From Sphingomonas sp. (GTDB taxonomy: Bacteria > Pseudomonadota > Alphaproteobacteria > Sphingomonadales > Sphingomonadaceae): a stretch of 34,514 nucleotides of DNA. Of the stretch, positions 14,788-20,518 are shown piece by piece. The notes under the pieces are model-generated. The model was given only the letters and a program-made list of their open reading frames with translations. It was not told the origin of the DNA and did no database searches. The stretch lies in assembly GCA_019247755.1 (NCBI GenBank), contig JAFBAM010000104.1, positions 1-34,514 of the forward strand. Direction: 5' to 3'. Positions within the stretch are counted from its first letter, which is position 1. The number at the start of each line of letters is the position of its first letter. The translations under genes and the position numbers were made by a program.

Positions 14788-14946
14788 TCACCTCAATTTG
14801 TTTGAGACGTTATTAAATGTGGTGTTGAGCTTCGTCCCCAGGCCCGATATCGCCCCAACGGCGGCAACCGCGATTAGTGCTGCCACTAACCCGTATTCGA
14901 TAGCGGTTGCCCCGTCCTCGTTTCGCAACATTTTCAAGATGTTCAC
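14788..14946 (-). CDS. flp: Flp/Fap-type pilin
   Basis: A 52-residue pre-pilin. It has a short basic leader MNILKMLRNEDG, then the processing and assembly signature ATAIEYGLVAALIAVAAVGAI, with the Glu-5 of the mature pilin (IEYGL) typical of Flp pilins cut by a TadV-type peptidase after the glycine. The tail SGLGTKLNTTFNNVSNKLR matches Flp family ends. The start is GTG with a perfect GGAGG 5 nt upstream. No tad assembly genes are in the window, so this pilin is an orphan. It sits beside three PilZ genes, in line with attachment functions. Confidence 0.9.
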   Translation of the reverse strand: MNILKMLRNEDGATAIEYGLVAALIAVAAVGAISGLGTKLNTTFNNVSNKLR

Positions 14947-14986
14947 GTAGTCCTCCGTGGGTTAGGCGGCTCCCACTACGTGCCTT

Positions 14987-15006
14987 ACATTAACATTTTG
15001 TAATGT
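14987..15006. promoter_or_regulatory. AT-rich inverted repeat upstream of flp
   Basis: ACATTA (14987-14992) and TAATGT (15001-15006) are perfect arms over an 8-nt spacer, 41-60 bp upstream of the Flp start codon. This fits a promoter-proximal operator; it is also upstream of the plus-strand HTH gene at 15077. Confidence 0.35.
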
Positions 15007-15076
15007 GCGCCGATCTGGTGTTATGCCACCACGACCGCGTCAATCGAATTGAAAGGCGCGCGAGTGAGGGCGAGCA

Positions 15077-15280
15077 GTGGTACGACAGCAGTTGAGAAAG
15101 AGGCTCGATAAAGAAACGCTTGAGCAGCTCTATAATGGGGAGGGCTTGACGGTAGTCCAGATTGCCAATCGATATCATGCCTATTCGTGTAGCGTGCTCA
15201 CGCTAATGGAAAAATACGGGATCCCGCGGCGCCGACCTGGACCTAGGAGGCCAGAGGATCAGAAATCCCCTAACTCGTGA
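15077..15280 (+). CDS. mini helix-turn-helix protein, copy 1
   Basis: A 67-residue protein starting at GTG. It is basic at the N-terminus (RQQLRKRLDK) and has a probable HTH: TLEQLYNGEGLTVVQIANRY as first and second helices, then SCSVLTLMEKYGIPRR as recognition helix and wing. The ending GIPRR is common in small HTH modules linked to invertases and homing-type endonucleases. It is about three quarters identical over 57 residues to the protein at 16724-16921, including DNA-level identity around the start. It could be a DNA-binding regulator. Its target is unknown. Confidence 0.65.
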   Translation: MVRQQLRKRLDKETLEQLYNGEGLTVVQIANRYHAYSCSVLTLMEKYGIPRRRPGPRRPEDQKSPNS

Positions 15281-15486
15281 GTTTGTGGTTGCGTCATGGA
15301 AGCTTTCGTTGGCTCGCAATTTTCTGAAACTCGGGCCTGAGATAATACCGGCGAGCTGAGCTGCAACTTCGGTCTTAGGCCCGATCGGCCCTTGACGATC
15401 GATTGGTGAAGTTTTTTGTTAATCATATTCGTAAAATGATTATTTAATGAGGTTGTATAATGCCTTCCCCCGAAAGGGGCGGCATC

Positions 15487-16032
15487 ATGTCACTGTTCAG
15501 AGTTTTTACTTTTGCGTGCGCGGCAACGATCGTTGCTTTCACTTCCGGTTCTACTGCACATTCTCAAGCGGTCCCGGCCGCCGTTGGCGCGCCCGCTCCT
15601 GCGGGCACCTACCAGTTCGACATAAACAACGGATCGATATTCGCACTCGGCAGCGTCACGACCGATAGCGCGGGTCATGCCACAAGCATCTACGGGCTGG
15701 TCAATGGCACCGATCCCATCACTGGCCTGTCAACCTACGCAGGAGCGGACAATAATCTGTACTCTACCGGAGCCTGGGTCACATTTGGTGGATTATCGTT
15801 CTCCAGCATGTCACTAGGCGACTTCAATTTCTACAATTCGGGCCAGGGTTATTACGGCTTTCTTAGTAGTCGGAAGGACACCAATGGCTTCGCTGACGGT
15901 GTTGTTGCAACGGCCCACGTCGCGGCCGTGCCTGAACCAACAACGTGGGCAATGATGATGCTCGGATTCGCCGCGGTCGGTGGCGTAATGCGTCGTCAGA
16001 AGCGATCGACCAAGCTGGCGCAGCTCGCGTAG
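15487..16032 (+). CDS. PEP-CTERM exported protein
   Basis: A 181-residue exported protein. The start is the ATG at 15487, preceded by AAAGGGG, rather than the upstream ATG at 15460. Signal peptide MSLFRVFTFACAATIVAF ends near STAHSQA. The body is Gly/Ser/Asn-rich with repeated beta segments (YQFDINNGSIFALGSV; FYNSGQGYYGFLSS). The tail is a full PEP-CTERM sorting signal: VPEPTTWAMMMLGF, a hydrophobic helix, then RRQKR. It would be processed by an exosortase system, often tied to exopolysaccharide production; no exosortase is in the window. A hairpin follows the stop (16019-16061). Confidence 0.85.
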   Translation: MSLFRVFTFACAATIVAFTSGSTAHSQAVPAAVGAPAPAGTYQFDINNGSIFALGSVTTDSAGHATSIYGLVNGTDPITGLSTYAGADNNLYSTGAWVTFGGLSFSSMSLGDFNFYNSGQGYYGFLSSRKDTNGFADGVVATAHVAAVPEPTTWAMMMLGFAAVGGVMRRQKRSTKLAQLA

Positions 16033-16061
16033 TTTAATTACACACGTCTTGGCGAGCTGCG
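16019..16061 (+). repeat. inverted repeat at the end of the PEP-CTERM gene
   Basis: CGCAGCTCGC (16019-16028) and GCGAGCTGCG (16052-16061) are perfect 10-bp arms with a 23-nt loop spanning the stop codon. There is no T-tract, so it is more likely an mRNA-end stabiliser than a terminator. Confidence 0.45.
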
Positions 16062-16313
16062 TCAGGCGCGGCCGGGATGGGGAGTGGAGCACATCGACTT
16101 GGTCGAGTATCAATGGAGCGGTGCCAAGCGCAGCGCGTTCGAATGATTGCTCACCTGAAGGAAGGACAAATTCGCTCCCCGGCTTAACCGTGGCCTAGCA
16201 GAGCGTTTGAAAAGGCTCTCTGCTGGCGGCGACGAGTTCATTCCCTCGTGCGAGGAGGATAGCGGATGAATAAGCAGGGCTTCGCGTTGGTTAGCAGTCT
16301 TACGACCTTGAGA
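16062..16313. other. intergenic stretch, no gene seen
   Basis: Short frames on both strands lack ribosome binding sites and family features. The first palindromic element of the dispersed family begins at 16314. Confidence 0.4.
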
Positions 16314-16373
16314 TGTCCGCAATGGGTTGAAATTGGACGCTACGCTAGGAGCAGCTTTGGGTGGAAACTGACC
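16314..16373 (+). repeat. dispersed palindromic element, composite copy
   Basis: Two hairpins in direct order: GTCCGCAATGGGTTGAAATTGGAC (arms GTCC and GGAC, loop GGGTTG at 16324-16329), then CAGCTTTGGGTGGAAACTG (loop GGGTGG at 16359-16364). Loop-to-loop spacing is 35 bp. It abuts the stop codon of the minus-strand membrane protein gene. Confidence 0.75.
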
Positions 16374-16610
16374 TTAAGTTGGCAGCCCCGATCCTAGCCA
16401 AAGCCCAACGATCAGTAGGAGCGCAAGTCCGACGAGAAAGAGGAGTGATTGTCTCGCTTGGCCTAGGTCTCGAGACGATTGCTCGGCATCAGCGTCGTTC
16501 CTACTCGCCGCATCCCGAATGAAGGGTCGGAAAGTGTCAAACACGAGGGCAGCCATGCCCAAGCCGAGCAATAAGACTCTGCCTCCACTAAAGGCGCCAA
16601 GGCATAACAT
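16374..16610 (-). CDS. small two-helix membrane protein
   Basis: A 78-residue protein. The open frame extends much further upstream, but those residues are translations of a repeat element and of the HTH gene's antisense strand. The ATG at 16610 just after the repeat is the credible start (MLCLGAFSGGRVLLLGLGMA). There are two membrane helices, residues 11-25 and 55-75 (LLFLVGLALLLIVGLWLGSG), joined by a charged loop (RDAASRNDADAEQSSRDLGQ). No family is recognised. Its coding region is bracketed by two composite palindromic elements in the same orientation. Confidence 0.6.
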   Translation of the reverse strand: MLCLGAFSGGRVLLLGLGMAALVFDTFRPFIRDAASRNDADAEQSSRDLGQARQSLLFLVGLALLLIVGLWLGSGLPT

Positions 16611-16619
16611 AGTAGCAGG

Positions 16620-16680
16620 TGTCCCCATTGGGTCGAAAAACCGACACTCGCTTAGAGTCCCATTTGGGTGGAAAGCTGAC
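16620..16680 (+). repeat. dispersed palindromic element, composite copy
   Basis: First hairpin: TGTC (16620-16623) with GACA (16643-16646), loop GGGTCG at 16630-16635. Second: GTC (16657-16659) with GAC (16678-16680), loop GGGTGG at 16666-16671. Spacing is 36 bp, in the same orientation and order as the copy at 16314. It immediately precedes the ATG of the two-helix membrane protein gene. Confidence 0.75.
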
Positions 16681-16723
16681 ATAACTTTCGATAGCCTCGG
16701 CACCCAAGGGAACGGGGTAGCAA

Positions 16724-16921
16724 ATGGTACGACAGCAGCTGCGAAAGCGGCTCGATAAGGCAACGCTTGAACAGCTTTATCATGGCGATGAATTGACCGC
16801 AGTGCAGATCGCAAATCGCTACGGGACGCGCTCGGCGTCTGTACTTGCCCTAATGCGAAAATATGAGATTCCGCGTCGCCCTCCTGGCTCCAGAAAGCAT
16901 CACGCGAAACGTGCAGGTTAA
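16724..16921 (+). CDS. mini helix-turn-helix protein, copy 2
   Basis: A 65-residue paralogue of the protein at 15077-15280. It shares MVRQQLRKRLDK, TLEQLY, VQIANRY, the SVL-LM-KY blocks and IPRR, and differs mainly in loop residues and in the tail (GSRKHHAKRAG). It starts at ATG where copy 1 uses GTG. The upstream DNA is unrelated, so the duplication covers the gene body rather than the promoter. It is likely a DNA-binding HTH. The two copies enclose the PEP-CTERM gene and the two-helix membrane protein gene. Confidence 0.65.
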   Translation: MVRQQLRKRLDKATLEQLYHGDELTAVQIANRYGTRSASVLALMRKYEIPRRPPGSRKHHAKRAG

Positions 16922-16927
16922 GCGGTT

Positions 16928-16955
16928 TTGAATCGCCAGCCGATCCCGCTACACT
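16928..16955 (+). promoter_or_regulatory. sigma-70-type promoter for the 17065 gene
   Basis: TTGAAT (16928-16933), a 16-nt spacer, TACACT (16950-16955). Transcription would begin near 16962 and cross the hairpin at 17008 before reaching the small gene at 17065. Confidence 0.4.
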
Positions 16956-17007
16956 GTTGTTGAGACTCGCGTCCCCCGCTCGGCAAAAGCAAAGGCTGCG
17001 AGGCTTA

Positions 17008-17041
17008 CGGCTCGACGGGGAGTAACCCCTCCGTCGAGCCG
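17008..17041 (+). promoter_or_regulatory. leader hairpin before the 17065 gene
   Basis: CGGCTCGACGG (17008-17018) and CCGTCGAGCCG (17031-17041) are perfect 11-bp arms. The stem ends immediately before the sequence CTCTTGTGGAGGGG that holds the likely ribosome binding site. The layout and the flanking GCCGCTCTnGTGG motif recur at 17352-17387. Confidence 0.55.
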
Positions 17042-17064
17042 CTCTTGTGGAGGGGCCACAGGAC

Positions 17065-17250
17065 ATGACCTACGAACTCTTCTGTCTCGACAGAGACGGC
17101 GAGTGCCAAGCTGTGCGAGAGATACGTGCGCTTCACGACGCCGACGCAATCTCTCAAATAGAGCTTATGCGCATGCCGGCCAGCTGCGAAGTTTGGCAGG
17201 GTGCCCGTCTTGTCGCGCTGCTTCCCCTGCCCGCAGTTAATCCGGCTTAG
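17065..17250 (+). CDS. small soluble protein of unknown function
   Basis: A 61-residue protein starting at the ATG at 17065, with a purine-rich GGAGGGG about 12 nt upstream. The sequence MTYELFCLDRDGECQAVREI, then ALHDADAISQIELMR and ending CEVWQGARLVALL, has the strand-strand-helix-strand layout of small alpha/beta proteins common in alphaproteobacteria. Those end in a C-E-x-W-x-x-x-R-x-V type strand. No function is known. It has its own promoter and a hairpin leader. Confidence 0.6.
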   Translation: MTYELFCLDRDGECQAVREIRALHDADAISQIELMRMPASCEVWQGARLVALLPLPAVNPA

Positions 17251-17282
17251 CGCTTCGAGCCGTAGCTGATCCGGACCGTAAC

Positions 17283-17311
17283 TGGACAGCTTGGTTAACA
17301 AAAATTATACA
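17283..17311 (+). promoter_or_regulatory. sigma-70-type promoter for the 17403 micro-ORF
   Basis: TGGACA (17283-17288), a 17-nt spacer, TATACA (17306-17311). The predicted start near 17318 gives a leader of about 85 nt containing the hairpin at 17352-17387. Confidence 0.45.
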
Positions 17312-17351
17312 AATGGCTTGCTCGAAGGAGCGACCTCCGAACGAGCACCGT

Positions 17352-17387
17352 GAGCGGCCCGTGCTCTGCCTAGGGCGCGGGCCGCTC
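17352..17387 (+). promoter_or_regulatory. leader hairpin before the 17403 micro-ORF
   Basis: GAGCGGCCCG (17352-17361) and CGGGCCGCTC (17378-17387) are perfect 10-bp arms with a 16-nt loop. It is followed by TAGTGGGGGC and the micro-ORF. It is the structural twin of the hairpin at 17008-17041. Confidence 0.55.
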
Positions 17388-17402
17388 TAGTGGGGGCGTA
17401 AC

Positions 17403-17480
17403 ATGGCTAGTCAGGCCTTAGCTTTGGTCTTCTTAGTAACAGCCGCAGCGGCACTGATGACCAGACGACGGAGCGCTTAG
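17403..17480 (+). CDS. 25-residue membrane micro-peptide
   Basis: The short frame MASQALALVFLVTAAAALMT ends RRRSA. It is one hydrophobic helix with a positively charged end, as in many single-pass stress or toxin-like peptides. GGGGG lies 7 nt upstream. A promoter and a stable leader hairpin precede it. Without conservation data it could be a true small protein or a leader peptide; function is unknown. Confidence 0.45.
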   Translation: MASQALALVFLVTAAAALMTRRRSA

Positions 17481-17494
17481 CTTCAGACCCTTGG

Positions 17495-17526
17495 TAGAGT
17501 CAGTTTTGGGTCGAAAACTGACTCTA
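17495..17526. repeat. dispersed palindromic element, single perfect copy
   Basis: TAGAGTCAGTTTT (17495-17507), loop GGGTCG (17508-17513), AAAACTGACTCTA (17514-17526): 13 bp of perfect pairing. This is the cleanest member of the family. Confidence 0.8.
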
Positions 17527-17559
17527 GCCGACGAACCACATAAAGAGGGACGATGCGGG

Positions 17560-17763
17560 TTAAGCCGCGCGGCCCCGATCTTCTAAACGGCGAATATCTT
17601 CTTCGCCTTCCAGTGCCATTCCCAACAGTGCTTCGATCGCAGGCTGGTCAGTAAGTTGCGCGGCAAGTCTGCGGCAACGGGCCACCCGGTTGCGGATGTT
17701 CTCAATCACGTCTTCGTTGCCCTGTTCCGGCTCGAAAGCGCTGGGTTCCGGTTGCGTCGCCAT
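17560..17763 (-). CDS. small helical protein of unknown function
   Basis: About 67 residues from the ATG at 17763 (MATQPEPSAFEPEQGNEDVI); the frame continues upstream to 17808 but with an unlikely basic extension. The core IRNRVARCRRLAAQLTDQPA then LLGMALEGEEDIRRLED is a two-helix hairpin. It resembles widespread short alphaproteobacterial proteins carrying a 'RRRAEECRRLA..T..' helix. Function is not known. It lies 113 nt past the Nudix gene on the same strand and could be co-transcribed. Confidence 0.55.
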   Translation of the reverse strand: MATQPEPSAFEPEQGNEDVIENIRNRVARCRRLAAQLTDQPAIEALLGMALEGEEDIRRLEDRGRAA

Positions 17764-17876
17764 TCGATAGGAATACCAGCGTCTGACACGGACCGAGCCG
17801 TGCATCACTGTGCTTGTCGGCTCGATTCCTTTGCAGCGCAGCTGAGCGGAGCTTTGTCGTCCGCAACCGGCGTCGG

Positions 17877-18287
17877 CTATCGCCTGGACAAAGATCGCGC
17901 CAACGGAAGCACGTAATCGCGGGTGAACGGCGCGAGCGGCAGGTGGTCCGCGGCGTCGACCTCAACCCAAAGCACATCGTCTAATTCCGCGCCAATCTGA
18001 AAGTCTTCTTCCGCCGCTCGGACGTGGAACAGGTGTGCTTCGAGCATGTGATCAGGCTCGTTGGCGGCCTGGCAATGGAATGTTCCGAGGAAGACCGCAT
18101 TGCCGACCGGTGGCACAAACTCAAGTTCCTCTCTCAGTTCACGGAGCAGGGCTTCGACGGCCAGTTCGCCCAGCTCGATCTTGCCGCCGGCTTGCATGTA
18201 GAAGGTGGTGCCTCGCTTACGAACTAACAGTACCCGGCCGCGCGGGTCATCGATGAGAGCCGCTGCTATGCAAATCAGCTTGGGCAC
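17877..18287 (-). CDS. Nudix hydrolase
   Basis: A 136-residue Nudix-fold protein hydrolysing a nucleoside-diphosphate-linked substrate that cannot be specified. The Nudix box GX5EX7REUXEE is present as GKIELGELAVEALLRELREE; the usual final Gly is Glu (EELEF). N-terminal strands are LICIAAALIDDPRGRVLLVR. The frame extends upstream to a TTG at 18338, but those residues come from a degenerate copy of the palindromic element. The GTG at 18287 (VPKLICIAA) is therefore preferred, although no strong ribosome binding site is seen. Confidence 0.85.
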   Translation of the reverse strand: MPKLICIAAALIDDPRGRVLLVRKRGTTFYMQAGGKIELGELAVEALLRELREELEFVPPVGNAVFLGTFHCQAANEPDHMLEAHLFHVRAAEEDFQIGAELDDVLWVEVDAADHLPLAPFTRDYVLPLARSLSRR

Positions 18288-18310
18288 TCGCGGAGAATGT
18301 CTGGAGGTGA

Positions 18311-18336
18311 AAGCGTCCGCAATGGGTCGAGCTGCC
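18311..18336. repeat. dispersed palindromic element, degenerate copy
   Basis: GCGTCCGCAATGGGTCGAGCTGCC keeps the left arm and GGGTCG loop of the family, but its right arm no longer pairs well. It lies just upstream of the Nudix start. Confidence 0.45.
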
Positions 18337-18390
18337 AATCAACTCTGAGCACGGCGGACGGCCTGGTACTCCAGCTAAGGTCTCAAAACC

Positions 18391-18753
18391 CTAGGCGATG
18401 TGGACCACGCGTCCGTCTGGATCGATCACATCGAACTCGCCGTTCGGATTGAAGACGGGATTACTGATCGCCGTGGGAGCCAATCCCCTTTCGGACGCAT
18501 TCGCGTGCATCTTCTCTACGTCGCCGCAGTAGAGATAAAATTCGTCCAGCCGCGTGCGACTATCAAGTCCGCTACGCCCGAGCATCACCTCCACACTTCC
18601 GGCTGTCAGCGACGCCCACTGCGGCTGCTCGCCTTCAGGTCCAAAGCTGTTACTCACAGAAAAGCCGAGCTTCTCATAAAACGCGATTGAGGCTTCCATG
18701 TCGGAGACCTTCAGCAGCGGAACGAATGCACGGACTTCAGGAATCGAAAGCAT
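18391..18753 (-). CDS. VOC (glyoxalase/bleomycin-resistance fold) protein
   Basis: A 120-residue protein of the vicinal oxygen chelate superfamily. It shows the usual start VPLLKVSDMEASIAFYEKLG, the central strand WASLTAGSVEVMLGRSG, and the ending NGEFDVIDPDGRVVHIA. The conserved FYEKLGF and DPDG motifs are clear. Substrate cannot be predicted; members include metal-dependent enzymes and drug- or metabolite-binding proteins. It stands alone on the minus strand, with a palindromic array upstream. Confidence 0.85.
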   Translation of the reverse strand: MLSIPEVRAFVPLLKVSDMEASIAFYEKLGFSVSNSFGPEGEQPQWASLTAGSVEVMLGRSGLDSRTRLDEFYLYCGDVEKMHANASERGLAPTAISNPVFNPNGEFDVIDPDGRVVHIA

Positions 18754-18818
18754 ACTAGCCTCCAGCTGTGCAGAAGGCTTGTAGCATGATTCCGCCTAGT
18801 CGTGCCCGCAATCGAAGT

Positions 18819-18912
18819 GTCTGCTTTGGTCGAAGGCGGACGCTCCGCTAGCGGCAGGTTTGGGTCGACGGACGCTACTCTAGCGGCAGGTCTGGGTGGA
18901 AAGCTGCCGCTA
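18819..18912 (+). repeat. dispersed palindromic element, triple array
   Basis: Three hairpins in one orientation. The first is at 18819-18841 (loop GGTCG, one G short). The second is at 18850-18874 (loop GGGTCG at 18862-18867). The third is at 18881-18912 (arms TAGCGGCAG and CTGCCGCTA, loop GGGTGG at 18894-18899). The last pair has the same GGGTCG-then-GGGTGG order as the other composites, spaced 32 bp. Confidence 0.75.
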
Positions 18913-18974
18913 GAAAGCGGTGGATCGATCGGCTGATCGTTCTCGGCCCCATGAACCTGCCGGCCAGCCGCGGC

Positions 18975-19014
18975 TTTTAGGGTTAGCCAATCCTAAAAAT
19001 CGCCTTCAGAGGCG
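18975..19014 (+). promoter_or_regulatory. two leader hairpins before the DUF1800 operon
   Basis: TTTTAGG/CCTAAAA (18975-18981 with 18992-18998) and CGCCT/AGGCG (19001-19005 with 19010-19014) are tandem stems ending about 45 nt before the DUF1800 start. They may be part of the leader or the end of an upstream transcript. Confidence 0.35.
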
Positions 19015-19058
19015 GTTCAGGAGGCTAAGCCATATTCTCATTGCGCAAGGAGATAGGG

Positions 19059-20516
19059 ATGCTTGCCACCACGATTGCGCTCAACCGCTTCGGTCTCGGC
19101 GCGCGCCCGAGCGACCAGGCACCCGGCGATCCAAAGCGTTGGCTGCTGCAGCAATTCGATCGCTTCGAGCCCCGGCCGCAAGCGCTCGCCCAAGTGCCGA
19201 CCCGCGCCGCCGTCGCCACTGAGCTAGCCGATTATATCCAGGCGCAGCGCCAGTTCGCGCAGGGCAAGCGCCAGCAGCTTGAGCCGCAAGGCGCGGCGAT
19301 AACCCCGGCAGCCATGCCGCAACGCGCCAACGCCCAGCAGGATGACCCGCTCAAGCGCTATCTGCGGCAGAACATTCGCCAGAATTATCTGTTGATGAGC
19401 TCGGCGCGGCTCGACTCGGCGCTCGCAAGCGACACTCCGTTCGTCGAGCGACTGGTGCACTTCTGGGCCAATCATTTCGCGGTCTCGGTCGACAAGTTGC
19501 CGGTGATTGGACTTGCCGGCTTGCTGGAATTCGAAGCGATCCGGCCGCACGTGCTCGGCCGTTTTTCGGACATGCTTCTGGCGGTTGAGCAGCACCCGGC
19601 CATGCTGGTCTACCTCGACCAAGCGCAGTCGATCGGCCCCAATTCGCGCGCGGGCCAATTTGCGGCGATGCGCGGCGGAAAGGCTCGGGGCCTCAACGAG
19701 AATCTCGCGCGCGAGATCATGGAGCTGCACACGCTCGGCGTTCGCACCGGCTACAGCCAGGCCGACGTCACCGAATTTGCGCGAGCCTTGACCGGCTGGA
19801 CGGTCGGCGGAATTGGGCGCGGCCCGGGCGCGCGCATGCTCGGCAACGTGCCCGCGGGCGACTTCCAGTTCGCGGATTTCCTGCACGAGCCCGGTGACCG
19901 CGTCATCATGGGCAAGCGCTATGGCCAGGGCGGAGAGGCACAGGCGCGCGCCGTGCTGATGGACCTGGCATCGAGCCCGGCGACCGCGAAGCATCTCGCG
20001 ACCAAGCTTGCTCGCCACTTCGCAGGAGACGAGCCGTCGCCCGCGCTCGTCGACCGGCTGGAGAGAGCGTATGTCGCCAGCAACGGCGACTTGCCCGCCG
20101 TCTATCGTGCGCTGATCGAATCGCCCGAGCCCTGGGCAACGCAGCCGCTAAAGTTCAAAACACCGTGGGAATGGTCGGTCTCGGCGCTGCGCGCAATCAA
20201 CGCCGCCCGCATCCCGGCACAAGCCCAGGCGGGCCTTTTGAAGCAGCTCGGCCAGCCGACCTGGCAGCCCGGGTCGCCCGCCGGCTGGGACGACATTGCC
20301 GCCAGCTGGGCCGCGCCCGAAGCTCTGGTACTTCGGGTCGAGGCCGCGCAGCGCCTTGCCGATAGCGCCGGATCGAGCGTTGACGCCCGCGCGCTGGCTG
20401 AGAAGCTTTATCCTGGCTCGCTCAGTGACACGACGCGCACCGCAATCGCACGAGCTGAAAGCCCCGCCGAGGGATTGGCCTTGCTGTTCGTCAGCCCCGA
20501 ATTCGTGAGGAGATAA
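19059..20516 (+). CDS. DUF1800 domain protein
   Basis: A 485-residue protein of the DUF1800 family, found across Proteobacteria and normally encoded next to a DUF1501 partner as here. The ATG at 19059 is chosen because AAGGAG precedes it by 7 nt. Family blocks are LNRFGLGARP at the start, RLVHFWANHFAVSV near 140, NENLAREIMELHTLGV near 220, DVTEFARALTGWTVGG, and AKHLATKLARHFAGDEP in the C-terminal half. Biochemical function is not established. No signal peptide is evident. It ends 2 nt before the DUF1501 start, and the ribosome binding site of that gene lies in its last codons. Confidence 0.9.
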   Translation: MLATTIALNRFGLGARPSDQAPGDPKRWLLQQFDRFEPRPQALAQVPTRAAVATELADYIQAQRQFAQGKRQQLEPQGAAITPAAMPQRANAQQDDPLKRYLRQNIRQNYLLMSSARLDSALASDTPFVERLVHFWANHFAVSVDKLPVIGLAGLLEFEAIRPHVLGRFSDMLLAVEQHPAMLVYLDQAQSIGPNSRAGQFAAMRGGKARGLNENLAREIMELHTLGVRTGYSQADVTEFARALTGWTVGGIGRGPGARMLGNVPAGDFQFADFLHEPGDRVIMGKRYGQGGEAQARAVLMDLASSPATAKHLATKLARHFAGDEPSPALVDRLERAYVASNGDLPAVYRALIESPEPWATQPLKFKTPWEWSVSALRAINAARIPAQAQAGLLKQLGQPTWQPGSPAGWDDIAASWAAPEALVLRVEAAQRLADSAGSSVDARALAEKLYPGSLSDTTRTAIARAESPAEGLALLFVSPEFVRR

Positions 20517-20518
20517 GG

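Noticed and set aside
15077-16921. Mini-HTH pair as ends of an insertion sequence
   Set aside because: No terminal inverted repeats, no target-site duplication and no transposase domain are seen; similarity is limited to the gene bodies.
16611-17066. N-terminal extension of the two-helix membrane protein frame
   Set aside because: It translates a palindromic element and the antisense of the mini-HTH gene; the ATG at 16610 is the plausible start.
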